A stretch of DNA of 64,000 nt from Mesaphorura yosii. Its lineage: Eukaryota > Arthropoda > Collembola > Poduromorpha > Tullbergiidae. The notes beneath the pieces are model-generated. The model saw nothing but the letters and a program-made list of their open reading frames with translations, was not told where the DNA came from and did no database searches. The translations under genes and the position numbers were made by a program. The stretch lies in contig WIXG01000105.1 in assembly GCA_009869945.1 (NCBI GenBank), positions 62,001-126,000 of the forward strand, in the 5' to 3' direction. Positions 12,038-22,151 of the stretch are shown here, one piece after another; the first letter of the stretch is position 1, and each line of letters begins with the position of its first letter.

Positions 12038-13318
12038 CTATTTGAAAGTTAACAACAAAATGATGGTCTTGCTGATTACAACACCCTCCATGAAGAGCAG
12101 AAAAGTGTCCCTCCTGCAGTACGACACATAATCGCCTGCCTGAAATTTGATTGGGCGACAAGACCTGAAAAACCGCCGATCATACGGCCGGATGGTGGCA
12201 TCATTCATGAGAAACGACTTCGGATAATTTACCGAGTGTTGACGAGTCTTGCAAGCCCGCACTTGGTAGATTGTGAATTGGATTACGGCGACCACGCCCG
12301 TAAGGCCCACGCGGAGTAGAAGTGGAAGGTGGGACCTTTCCATTGGGAATTTGATGACGGAGAAAAAAGACGTAATCACCATCAGCCCACCGGCGGAGAT
12401 GTGGACGAGCATGAGCGGCGTGAAAAATTCGAGACTGTTCACATGCAGAATTTGATGGGCACGGTAAAAGAGGCGGAAACTGGTCTTTTTCGCGGGCCAC
12501 ATGCCGCGCTTCCAACTGCAAACAATGCAATCAAACAGATTCAAGTTAGTCCGAATTCAGACAAATTTTCCAGTTTTGCCGTTAGACTTCAAATTCTACT
12601 CACACGAGGCGTCCGACCCAGTGCTGGGTCGAATTGACGTATATGGCAGTCAGGAACGAGAAGAAAAGTGTAATATTCCAGTTCATGGCCGTCCAAAAGG
12701 TCCACAGAAAAGCTGTCAGGACGTTGAATGATTTGTGTAACCAAAGACTCCGACTCCTTTGTTGATTAGCACTACACCGCTTGGGAAGTTTAAGCACAAC
12801 GCTTTCGTAATAGCCACCTTCATGATTTTCGCCACTCTTTCGAGCCCATCCACGAAATACGGCGGAACTTCGTAAAATCGAACTGGAACCCAAAGGTGAG
12901 ACTTTTCAAATTTAAAAGAGGCCCGGGAAAAGAAAGGAGCATCAAGGAAGTCAAGGATGCTTACGAAGCTGTTGGTTGAGCCGCAGAATTTTGTTGGTGA
13001 ACGCATGAATATTCCCTAATGCGCCAGAATGACTGATTGCATAATGATCGAGAAGGCGTACAGTGAAATGAAGAAGAGTGACAGGATATTCCTAATCGCA
13101 TGAAACTGCCCGTGCCTCGTGACCGAAATTATGAAGGTAATCACGACGAATCGGAAGGCAATGTTGATGTACGCGATGCAGTGCCAAATGCGAGTGTACA
13201 CGAGCTCCAGGTGATCGCTGTTTTCACGCTGCCAGTTCCAGCGATAAGGGAAGCAGCGGAACCATTGTCCAATCCGGATCGGGTACGTTCAATGTAGAAG
13301 AGTTCGGCGAGAAATCAT
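12038..13318 (-). pseudogene. Chemoreceptor-like seven-helix gene, copy A (broken)
   Basis: Same three-exon layout as its intact neighbours: exon 1 13318-12965, exon 2 12882-12604, exon 3 12515-12038, with all splice sites still present. Three lesions kill it. The Trp that is codon 10 in its neighbours is TGA (13291-13289). Exon 1 has lost one nucleotide near 13,014-13,018 (354 against 355 nt in copy C), which makes an immediate TAG. Exon 2 is 279 nt rather than 292, from a 13-nt loss near 12,726-12,745. Exon 3, by contrast, is intact at 478 nt and still encodes the conserved CRP(I/L)KFQ and LLLTFK end motifs, so the loss looks recent. An assembly error is unlikely to explain three separate lesions. 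Confidence 0.85.
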
Positions 13319-13596
13319 GGTCAGTGGCCAGTCACGGTCAGACCTAGACTGACTGTACTGACTTACGGGATTATGGGATCGTTCTCTCTTAATTGCTTGC
13401 GTGTCGTATGAGCGCTACGTCCTTAATTATTATTAATTAATGAGTTTGACTTCGTGACTCAGACTATCAGATGAGACACGAAATGCATGCATTTTCCCCT
13501 CTATTTTCTTAGGTAATGCCCATGGAAGGGATTTGAATTTTCACAAGAATAGCATAATCACAAATTTATAAAGGAAAGTACGACGTACGAATTGTT

Positions 13597-13602
13597 TTTA
13601 TT
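13597..13602 (-). terminator. Candidate poly(A) signal of chemoreceptor copy B
   Basis: Minus-strand AATAAA about 150 nt downstream of the copy B stop codon. Assigned on position only. Confidence 0.35.
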
Positions 13603-13753
13603 GCATCGAATTTTTATTATTAAGACTGAATGCCAAGTTCATGGCCCTTTTTGAATAAATGTGCCATCGAGTCAAGGTAGTAGCAAGGAGAGACGAGAAT
13701 CATTACTTAATTAACTCAAGCAAAGAGCAAACCAATGGCGAAAAGTTCTTGAC

Positions 13754-15059
13754 TTACTCGAAAGTTAGCAATAAATTGATTGTATTCCTGACTACAATCC
13801 CTTCTATGAAAATCAGGAAGAAGTCCCGCCTGCAGAAAGACACAAATCCGCCCGCCTGGAACTTGAGTGGCCGGCACGACTTGAAGAACGCTCTGTCATA
13901 CTTCTGGATGTTGGTTTCGTTCAGGAGAAATGATCGCGGATAGTTTTCTGAGTTCTCTTTAGTCTTACGGGCCCGCACTTGATAGATGGCAAATTCGACG
14001 ACGGCGACAACGCCCGTCAGGCCAACGCGGAAGAGGATTGGAACGTGAGACCTTTCGAACGGGAACTTGATGACGGAGTAGAAGGACGTGATCATCATCA
14101 TGCCGCCGGCTGTGATGTGGACGAGCATCAGCGCGGCGAAGAAGTCGACGCGAGTCGTGTGCAAGATTTGATGGGCACGATAGAGCAGGCGGTAGGCTTC
14201 CCTCTCCCCGAGGCGCATTCTTGGTTTCCACCTGCTCAAAAATGCTTCATTGTCGCTGATGAACTCGTCTTTTCAATATATTACTTACGCGAGCAACCCA
14301 ACCCAATGATGCGCAGAATTGACGTAGATGTTGGTCATGCACAGATAGAAAAGAGTGATTGTCCAGTCTGTGGCTTGAAAGAAGGTCCATATGGCAGCCG
14401 TCAAGACGTTGACCAGCCTGTGCGACGAACGAATGGCTCCAAACACACCGACTCCTTTGTTGATAAGCAGCACACCTAAAGCGATTATAGTATTTATTAT
14501 GAGCCCAGCCTGCTTTATGCAGTGCATTTAAATTTTACCGCTCGGAAAGTTCAAAAACAGTGCTGTCGTAATGGCCACTTTCATGACCTTCGCAATTCCT
14601 TCCATGCCATCAACCGAACCCGATGAAATTCCATAAAACCGAACTGAAATAAAAAAGTTAGAGGACTCTCGTAACGGAAAAGTTTAAAAGAATTAGCTTA
14701 CGAAGCTGTTGGTTGAGCCTCAGCATTTTGTTGATGAACACGTGAATATTCCGAAAGTGGATGACCATCACGGACTGCATGATGATTGAGAATGTGTACA
14801 GCGAGATGAAGAAGAGGGACAAAACAATCAGGACTGCATCGTCAAACTGGCTGCGGATGGTTACAACGATGATGAAAGTGACCACAAATATTCGGAGTGC
14901 AATGTTGCAGCACGCGATGCAGTACCATGTACATGTATAGACCAATTCTAGGCAATCGCCTTCGTCACGCTGCCAATTCCAGCGATAAGGCAGACAGCGG
15001 AGCCATCGGCCGATTAGGATCGGGTACGTCCAATGTTGAAGGGTGCGAAGAGAGATCAT
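13754..15059 (-). CDS. Seven-helix chemoreceptor-like protein, copy B
   Basis: Intact, 375 aa, four exons: 15059-14702, 14643-14539, 14475-14289 and 14231-13754, with phases 1, 1 and 2. It starts MISLR, like the MISRR of its neighbours. Hydrophobic segments can be seen in each exon: two in exon 1 (around residues 50-105), two in the exon 2 portion (around 135-215), and three in exon 3 ending at the C-terminal NLLLTF. This fits the insect gustatory/odorant receptor superfamily layout, whose last helix is also the most conserved, but the insect TYhhhhhQF motif is not present as such. The likely role is a ligand-gated channel in the dendrite membrane of chemosensory neurons, inferred from family only. 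It differs from copies A, C and E by a 63-nt intron (14538-14476) splitting the conserved NFPSG|VLLINKG stretch. Confidence 0.75.
14476..14538 (-). other. Copy-B-specific 63-nt intron
   Basis: Begins GTAAAA and ends TTTAG, and lies inside what is one uninterrupted exon in copies A, C and E. Removing it restores exactly the ancestral 18-nt context with no gain or loss of coding bases. It contains an in-frame TAA, so retention would truncate the protein. Confidence 0.8.
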
Positions 15060-15434
15060 TGCCAAGGCCAAGGTCAGCGAATCGCAGATACGACCACTTT
15101 CCAGTCGAATTCTGCCTGAACTGATGTGCTGGTGGACTTGACTTTTGCTTTTCTCATTGGGGAATGTCAATTCCGTGCCGCCAATGTCATTTTCGCCGCT
15201 ATTTGCTAGAATTAATGAGATGAACTACAATAACGCGAGGCCATATAATAGTCAAAAATGCGACTGACAAAGCCTGGCTCCTTTTGCACGTGTCGTTAGT
15301 GGGAAGAAATTCATAATGCTAATGTGCTGAACACATGAAATACAGATATTAAGTATAAAAATTTTTAATCTTGAAAGGAGGAAAGCAATCGGCGTTCAGA
15401 GGATTTAATTATAGGGCAAGGAAATTATCACTCA

Positions 15435-16731
15435 TCACTTAAAAGTCAGTAACAAATTGACCGTATTCCTGATTACAATTCCCTCGATGAAAAGGAGGAA
15501 GAAATCCCGCCTGCAGTACGACAGTAGCTCTCCCGTCTGAAATTTGAGCGGGCGGCAAGATCTGAAAAACCGGCGGTCATACTTCCGGAGAGCGGGGTCA
15601 TTCAGGAGGAACGATCTCGGGTAATCTTCTGAATAAGTCCGAGCTTTGCGCGCCCGCACCTGGTAAACTGTAAACTGGATTACGGCGACCACGCCCGTCA
15701 TTCCAACACGGAAAAGGATCGGAACGTGGGATTTCTCGAACGGGAATTTGATGACGGAGTAGAAGGACGTGATCATCATGAGCCCACCGGCAGAGATATG
15801 GACGAACATTAGCGGAGCCAAAAACTCGAGGCCTGTCGTATGCAGAATTCGAAACGTACGGTAGAGCAAGCGAATCGTGACCTTCGTCTTTGGGCGAATT
15901 CCTGCTTTCCAACTACATCAAACGGACACCGAATAAATCGGAAATTATTCCTGGTTAAAGTGCGTCCTTATCCTTTTCCTTATCGCAAATTCTTACGTTA
16001 GCCGTCCAACCCAATGCTGAGCCGTGTTGACGTAGACCAGTGTCAAGAACGAGTAAAAGAGTGTGATGTTCCAGTCCGTCGCCTGGAAGAATGTCCAGAC
16101 CAGCGCAGTCAAAACATTGACTGGCTTATGGGACGACCGAATCGAGCCAAACACTCCGACTCCTTTGTTGATAAGCACTACTCCGCTTGGGAAGTTTAAA
16201 AATAGCGCCGTTGTAATGGCCACCTTCATCGTTTTGCAGATGCCTTCGATTCCGTCAACGAAGTCACGCGGAACTCCGTAATAGATCACTGAAAAATAAG
16301 GTCAATTCGTGCTAACAATACGTTGCATGTAGAAGAGAAGCCAAGCCAACAAACAAAAAATGCAGCCGCTGCTTACGAAGTTTTTGATTGAGCCTCATCA
16401 TTTTGTTCATGAACCCATGAATATTTCGGTAGTGGCGGAGCATGACGAACTGCATGATGATCGAGAAAGTGTAGATGGAAATGAAGAACAGGGACAGGAC
16501 ATTGGTGACCGCGTCGAAATGGCTACGAAGTGTCACGAATATAATGCAGACGACCAACACACATCGAAACGCGATGTTGAGGCACACCAGGCAGTGCCAC
16601 AGCCTTGAGTAGACCAATTCCAGGTGACCACCGTCCTTCTTATTCCAATTCCACCGGAACGGGATGCTCTTCAACCAAAATCCTACTCGGATGGGGTACG
16701 TCCAATGCTGTAGGGTTCGACGAGAAATCAT
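15435..16731 (-). CDS. Seven-helix chemoreceptor-like protein, copy C
   Basis: Intact, 374 aa, three exons: 16731-16377 (355 nt), 16288-15997 (292 nt) and 15912-15435 (478 nt), intron phases 1 and 2. It is the best reference for the family in this window. Exon 1 encodes MISRRTLQHW, the LELVYSRLWHC segment and two predicted helices. Exon 2 encodes two helices around KVAITTALFLNFPSG and LVWTFFQATDWNIT. Exon 3 encodes three helices and the motifs YRTFRILH, SFYSVIKFPFE, SCRPLKFQTG and NLLLTFK. There is no signal peptide. The length of about 375 aa fits gustatory-receptor-like proteins of arthropods. Family assignment is by topology, length and clustering, not by a diagnostic motif; an unrelated lineage-specific membrane family remains possible. 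Confidence 0.75.
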
Positions 16732-17302
16732 GGTCGATGCACAAAATCTTCAAACTCGAAACTGACGTGTTCGTGTGTCCTGGTCGTTTTCGTCCAAAGC
16801 CTTAGTTTAGAATTGATGACATGGTTTTCAATACCCGAGCAATCCTTTAGCGAACAAGTGAACCCATTTCATTACGGATCGCGTGAATTCTGCAAACGTT
16901 GATGAATTAGTTTTGAATTATTCAAAAGAAGAGAGTTTGGCGGAGCGGCGGCAGACAACCTTCGAATGTAAATGCCAAGGATACATGTAGGACGAGCGAG
17001 CCTTGCGTGTTCGGCGTTGAGACGCGACGCCTCAAAGAGATAAGAGTTTAATTAGATCGAAGCCTGAAGAAATTGCTTTGGCTTTATTTCGTACAAATAT
17101 ACCAAAGTGAGTTCTAAGTCCCCGCCTTGACTTGACGTAGAAAGAATCCCACTCGCAAATCGCATTAATTTAAGCCTTAAGAGCTTGGACCTTAGCAGCC
17201 AATGTCAAGGATTGCGTCATTTCTTTATTCATGCATTTCTACTGAAGCTTTAATTAACAATGGCCGAGCCGAAGTCGAACCGCATGAAGTCATGAGCCTT
17301 TG

Positions 17303-17980
17303 CTTAAAAGTTTGCAGCAAATTGATCAAATTGTTGAGAAAAAATTCATCCAATATATCAGAACGAAGTCTCGGTCAGTGTGTAGCAGGCAGCTTATCTG
17401 AAACCTGAGCGGTCAACAAGACTTTTAGAAATGCCGGTCGTAATATCGCATGGTGATGACGTTCCGAAAAAAAAACCTCGGGTACTTTTCCGAGTTTTCG
17501 CGGACTCGTCGAGCTCGCGCGCGTTCAACCACAGTGAAGATTACAGCAAACAACCCAATCAAACCAACACAGACTGGTATATTGAGCCTTTCCAGTGGAA
17601 ACTTGATGACAGAATAGAAGGATGTGATCATCAACATGGAGCCGGCTGAGGCCGAGACGCTGAAAAATTCGAGGGCAGTTGCATGCAGGATTTGATGGGC
17701 GCGGTACGGCCGATGGAGCTGAGTCTTCGTTTCCAGGCACATTCCTCTCGTTCAACTTCATCAAAAACACTTGTTAAAAATATTAATTTGTTGATTCGAA
17801 CTGCGCTTAACACGAAAACTTACACAAGATGCCCAACCGAATGGTGAACAGAATTGACGTAAATCAGGCCCATATAAAAGAAAAAGTGCACTGTCGTGCA
17901 GGGACAGAATATTTGTGAACGGATCGAAATGAGAGAGAGTCGCCACAACAATAATGCTCGTAATAACGACGACTCGAAAT
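17303..17980 (-). pseudogene. Chemoreceptor-like gene, copy D (internally deleted relic)
   Basis: Reads on the minus strand. Around 17,975-17,895 a piece of exon 1 (VVVIT, SHFDPFTNILSL) is still readable. It then joins almost directly a relic of the end of exon 2 (YVNS, HHSVGHL, about 17,880-17,825), so the second half of exon 1, the intervening intron and most of exon 2 are gone. Exon 3 follows from about 17,760. Recognisable pieces are YRAHQILHATALEFFS, SAGSMLMITSFYSVIKFP and ENSEKYPR. It has small in-frame losses and stops in the FxKSCxPLxFQ region, and an NLLQTFK end at 17,323-17,303. The 5' start codon region is missing and replaced by AT-rich DNA. Confidence 0.82.
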
Positions 17981-17982
17981 GT

Positions 17983-18018
17983 GAAAATATATAAATATAT
18001 AATATATATCGAAATATA
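17983..18018. repeat. AT-rich simple repeat
   Basis: Imperfect TATA/ATAT run directly at the 5' breakpoint of chemoreceptor relic D. It marks where homology to the intact copies ends. Confidence 0.5.
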
Positions 18019-18556
18019 AATGCCCTTTCTTATCTTTCCTTTCTTTTCCTAATATTTTCACTTTCTTCAAAAAGTCCAGAAGTCATTTTTCAGGGGCTTG
18101 TCGTCGTCCAACCTGCTCCTGCGGATTAAACTTTAAGGGACGAGCGATGGGTGCTTGAGGAGATTTGTATTGGGCTTGATGAGGTACGCAACGAATGCAA
18201 CACCAGCGGTCGGCGCGGTAGCCAAGGGCCAAGACTTTTAAGCACTGAGCAGTGCCCCTCGAGCTCGCATTACAAAATTTGAAAATTTAAAGATTCGGTG
18301 TCGTAATTTAGAATTTATAAAACTAGCCTGAGCAACTAACTGAGCAAGAAGTGAATTGTCTTGTCTTTGCTCTTAATTTGCAGAAATGTAGGACATTTCT
18401 TTATAGCTCCATGAATATTTACTGAAAAATTTGATCAAGCTCATGAATTTTTACTTGTAGTTGAATGATTTCGTGGATACCCGAAAAATTGCCAATGTTG
18501 GACGGCATGCGATTTCTAACCCGAAGCACTTACGTAATCGATTTCACATATTCGTA

Positions 18557-18562
18557 TTTATT
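18557..18562 (-). terminator. Candidate poly(A) signal of chemoreceptor copy E
   Basis: Minus-strand AATAAA 67 nt beyond the copy E stop codon. Confidence 0.4.
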
Positions 18563-18628
18563 AGCAGATCAGCATGATTATGCTTATGCATTCACAGTTT
18601 TCTGTTGTGTGGTTTTTACACGTATCCC

Positions 18629-19901
18629 TTACTTGAATGTTAAGAGCAAGTTGATGGTATTGCTGACCACAAACCCTTCCAGAAAACTCAAAAGGAAGTC
18701 GCGACTGCAAAACAGCAGAAAGCACGTCTGAAACTTGAGTGGCCGACAAGATTTGAGAAACTGTCGGTCGTATTTCTGTGTGTTGGCGTCGTTCAGGAGA
18801 AACGACCTCGGGTAGTTTTCAGAGTACTCTCGGATCTTTCGAGCCCGCACAAGGTAGACTCCAGTGATGAGCAGACCTAGTACTCCGGTCATACCAACGC
18901 GGAGCATGATTGGTATATTGGGTCGATCGAATGAGAACTTGATAACCGAGTAAAAGGATGTGACCATTAACGTGCCCCCAGCTGACACCCACAGAAGCAT
19001 CACCGCGCTAAGAAACTCGAGGGCAGTAGAGTGAAGGATTTGATGTGTGCGGTACATCATTCGGAAAGTGGCCCTGGTTTTCTCGTCCAATTCGCTCCTC
19101 CAACTACATGAAATTTCGAGTTACGCTCAACTCGATGGAACAACATCGATATCGAGAACAGTCTTGTACTTACACAAGGCGTGTCACTGAATTCTGAGCC
19201 GAGTTGACGTAGATGGAACTCAAGTACAAGTAAAAGTGAATCACAGTCCAATCAGTAGCTTGCAAGAAAGTCCAGAGCAGGGCAGTCAAGATATTCACAG
19301 GTAGATATGAAGACCGAATGAATCGAAAGACTCCAGCGCCTTTGTTGATAAGGAGCACACCACCCGGGAAATTTAAGAATAGCGCCGTGATCACGCCTGT
19401 CTTCATAGCCTTCAGAATTCCTTCGGCCCCGTCGACAAAATCCGATGGGGTTTCATGCAACCGAACTGGAAGACGAACAGAAATCAGAAATAGGCATCTA
19501 ATTTGATTTAATTTGAAACATAGCTTAGATCACTTACGGAGCTGTCGATTGAGCACAAGCAAGTTGTTGATGAATGTGTGAATATTCTGGTAGTTGATTA
19601 GGAGGAGGGACTGCATGCCGATCGAGTAGGTGTAGACCGAAACGAAGAAGAGGGACAGAATATTTGTGATTGGATCGAAGTTGGAGCCAGCTGTCACCAG
19701 TATTATGGAGCTAATCACAACCACACGAAACGCGATGTTGAGGTACGCGATGCAGTGCCACAGCCACAGGCGCGAGTAGACCAACTCCAAGTGGTCACCT
19801 TTCTTGCTGCCCGCCCAATTCCACCGATAAGGAATACAGTGAAGCTGCAAACCGATTCGGATGGGGAAGGCAAAATAATGGAGAGACCGACGAGAAATCA
19901 T
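18629..19901 (-). CDS. Seven-helix chemoreceptor-like protein, copy E
   Basis: Intact, 376 aa, three exons: 19901-19538 (364 nt), 19465-19174 (292 nt) and 19103-18629 (475 nt), phases 1 and 2 as in copy C. It starts MISRRSLHYF and ends NLLLTFK. It is the most diverged intact copy. Exon 1 has two or three extra codons near SKKGDHLELVYSRLWLWHC. The exon 2 ending reads AQNSVTRL instead of AQHWVGRL, and exon 3 has replaced the VHISAGG context by LWVSAGGTLMVTSF. The SCRPLKFQ motif is kept. It is the first, most 5' member of the minus-strand array. A candidate poly(A) signal lies at 18557-18562. Role and caveats are as for copy C. Confidence 0.75.
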
Positions 19902-20475
19902 CGCTATAGGACACCCTCGAATTTGTTTTACTGTGAGCTATCACTGACTTCTCGAAAGACTGGCGTTCGTATCTTCTGCTCTATCATTTTATGTTAATCT
20001 GCTGTGTGAGGTATCATCTTGATGAAGAATATGCTGTTGCGCTGGGCCATGACGTCGATTCTATTAGATAGAAGTGAATTTATTAAGAGAGTGGGTCTGA
20101 GCGATTGCGAGAGCTTAAGGTTGATTGAAAATAGAAAAAAATACAAAACAATCCTATCAGGACTGATATCAGTTTTAACTTAATTTGCTGCTTTGAATAA
20201 TTTAGCTTAAGTTAAGTGATTGCGATCGTAGACTGCGCCGCGCAATCATTTCTGACGTAAATATTGGCCATTTCGGCCTCACCATTTGAGCGTACTGCCA
20301 ATTCCATCACAAATTCTGACCGGCTGAACTCTCGCTCCTCACTGAATGTCTCCTAATTGGATTTTATTTTTATCGACGAATGGAACGAACGCGAACGGGG
20401 CAAAACAAACCCCCTGTCGTGCTGCATGCGATTTTCCAACCCCAAACACCTTCAAATGCAGTTAATTCATGGTTA
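19902..20475. other. Spacer between chemoreceptor array and CxxC gene
   Basis: About 570 bp with no gene seen. It should hold the 5' flank of chemoreceptor copy E and the 3' flank of the CxxC gene. Confidence 0.5.
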
Positions 20476-20481
20476 TTTATT
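20476..20481 (-). terminator. Poly(A) signal of the CxxC gene
   Basis: Minus-strand AATAAA about 120 nt downstream of the stop codon at 20601. Confidence 0.5.
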
Positions 20482-20600
20482 CAGTTTGCGTAATTTTGAT
20501 AAGTGATAAGTAAATAGTGAAGGAATTTGGGTGTTGAATAATTTTGTTGAGTAGGGACTTGTGTGTCAGCGCCAGGCCAGACAGACGCTAAATGGCCAAA

Positions 20601-22151
20601 TTATGGAGAAATATCACGTCGCAGATCTTGATTGGTGACCCTGATGCGAAGTTTGATGTCATGCGCGTGAGTGTGCCGAGGGCTTGGTCCGAGATCACTG
20701 AATGCCGCCTTCAGGTTCAGGAACCGACGGCAGAACGGGCATGACAGGCCCATCCGATCAAATGACTGGTAGAACTCGGCGCGATACTCGAACGGAGGAA
20801 CCAAAGGGACGTGGTAAGCTTCGTCTCCTGACGGCACATTTGAGGCGCTCCCAGCTTCGGTCAGGCTGATGTAGTAGCCAATCTCCTGCTCCTTCGGATG
20901 ATAACCGGTCACTCCATTGTACTGGAAGTGAATGTGGAGGGCGCATCTATTGCCACAGCTAGGGCATTGAATGCGCATGTTTTGGAAGTCGAATCTGCGG
21001 ATTTCGGCAGCTGAAGGCGGGAGTCCTGTGCAAAACAGCAAAACTTCGTTTAGCACTTGCGCAGTGTACATTTCCGGCTTTTGCAGTGCAGTGAACCAAA
21101 TTTTTAATCCTTGCTTACCAAGTACGAGAGGCACCCCGCGATAAATCGACTCCTCGTTTAAACCAATTGCTTGAACAAAACTCGGATGACTGAGGAAGCT
21201 GAGTTCTCCGCCTGGTGACTGCGGAGAACCGACAGGCAACTGCTGCTGCTGACCTCCACCCGCGCCCGGGCTGACATTAAAAGTTGCATTTCCAGGAAGA
21301 TTTTGGTCGTTTGGAGGAGGGGTGCCACCACCGGCTGACTGTGGGGAGCCAGGAGGCTGCTGACTGCCACCGCCGCCTGGATTTGAAGAGTTGCTACCAC
21401 TGCCAAAGCTCCGATCGTTGTTAAAGCTGAAACCAGCGCCACCGGCTACCTCGGGGCTCCCAACAATAAGCTGCTGGTGACGGGCAGCAAAATTCTGATC
21501 ATCCAGAAAACCGAGACCACCTTCCGCTTCTGGAGTGCCAGGAGGCTTCTGCTGTTGCTGACCTCCGCCTCCGACTGGGCTTCCATTTTTTGATTGCGGA
21601 GAACCGAAGAGCAGACCCAGTCCGCTGTAGTAGCTGACATCCTTCCCACACGGCGTGCTGGGGCGACTGGCGAACGAATTTCCTGCTCCTGTCTGTCTGT
21701 CTGAAACAGAAGTCAACTGACTGTAGCCGCCTAATAAGCTGCTTGCCTTGCTTGACTGATCAGCTGCACCATCGCCTGGGCTGTTCCTGCTCACTGAACC
21801 AGAAGGTCCACGTCCGCCTGCGTCAACGTTGCTTTCATTTCTTGATTGTGGAGTACCAGAAGGCGAATGCGGCTGCTGACCTCCGCGGCTGACATTAAAA
21901 GTTGCATTGCCGGGAAAATTCTGATCATTCGGGAAGCTGGAGCCACCGCCTCCAGGGAAGTATTGTGGAGGTGGAGAAGCGTAGTCCACTCTTTCAATAA
22001 GCTGTCCGATGACTCGCGTGGCACAGTTCATCTCGTCAACCGATTCTCTCATGTTTGCAATCAAAGTCAACAACTGAGGAAGTGTTTCGTACGGGATGAA
22101 GCCGACGCCATGCTGTCCAGAGGGGTCGGCGACGGGCGAAGTCCCGGCCAT
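20601..22151 (-). CDS. Gly/Gln/Pro-rich protein with C-terminal CxxC-type domain, function unknown
   Basis: One open frame of 516 codons starting MAGTSPVADPSG. Residues 1-60 form a short, helical-looking N-terminus (LPQLLTLIANMRESVDEMN). Residues about 70-330 are low-complexity and probably disordered, built from imperfect repeats of a unit like NDQNFPGNATFNVS followed by Gly runs, GQQQ and PPGSPQS. The last 131 residues are non-repetitive: CPSC near 396-399, a further Cys at 403, CPFC near 471-474, and His-rich spacers, suggesting one zinc-binding module. A good GT-AG intron (21118-21026, 93 nt, stop-free and a multiple of three) lies inside the frame. The protein is therefore either 516 aa or, if it is spliced, 485 aa. 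Head-to-head with the kleisin gene. I do not recognise the family. Confidence 0.7.
   Translation of the reverse strand: MAGTSPVADPSGQHGVGFIPYETLPQLLTLIANMRESVDEMNCATRVIGQLIERVDYASPPPQYFPGGGGSSFPNDQNFPGNATFNVSRGGQQPHSPSGTPQSRNESNVDAGGRGPSGSVSRNSPGDGAADQSSKASSLLGGYSQLTSVSDRQTGAGNSFASRPSTPCGKDVSYYSGLGLLFGSPQSKNGSPVGGGGQQQQKPPGTPEAEGGLGFLDDQNFAARHQQLIVGSPEVAGGAGFSFNNDRSFGSGSNSSNPGGGGSQQPPGSPQSAGGGTPPPNDQNLPGNATFNVSPGAGGGQQQQLPVGSPQSPGGELSFLSHPSFVQAIGLNEESIYRGVPLVLGKQGLKIWFTALQKPEMYTAQVLNEVLLFCTGLPPSAAEIRRFDFQNMRIQCPSCGNRCALHIHFQYNGVTGYHPKEQEIGYYISLTEAGSASNVPSGDEAYHVPLVPPFEYRAEFYQSFDRMGLSCPFCRRFLNLKAAFSDLGPSPRHTHAHDIKLRIRVTNQDLRRDISP
21026..21118 (-). other. Possible in-frame intron (exitron-like), 93 nt
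   Basis: Starts GTAAGC and ends in a pyrimidine-rich stretch plus CACAG. It encodes 31 sense codons in the host frame (KQGLKIWFTALQ onward), so both the spliced and the retained transcript keep the frame. Intron-sized like the others in this window. Confidence 0.6.

Noticed and set aside
12600-13006. Exon pieces of copy A as a separate short gene
   Set aside because: They are shifted-frame parts of pseudogene copy A, explained by its 1-nt and 13-nt deletions.
13979-14479. 166-codon plus-strand frame over chemoreceptor copy B
   Set aside because: Antisense shadow of conserved coding exons; the minus-strand frame is clearly the real one.
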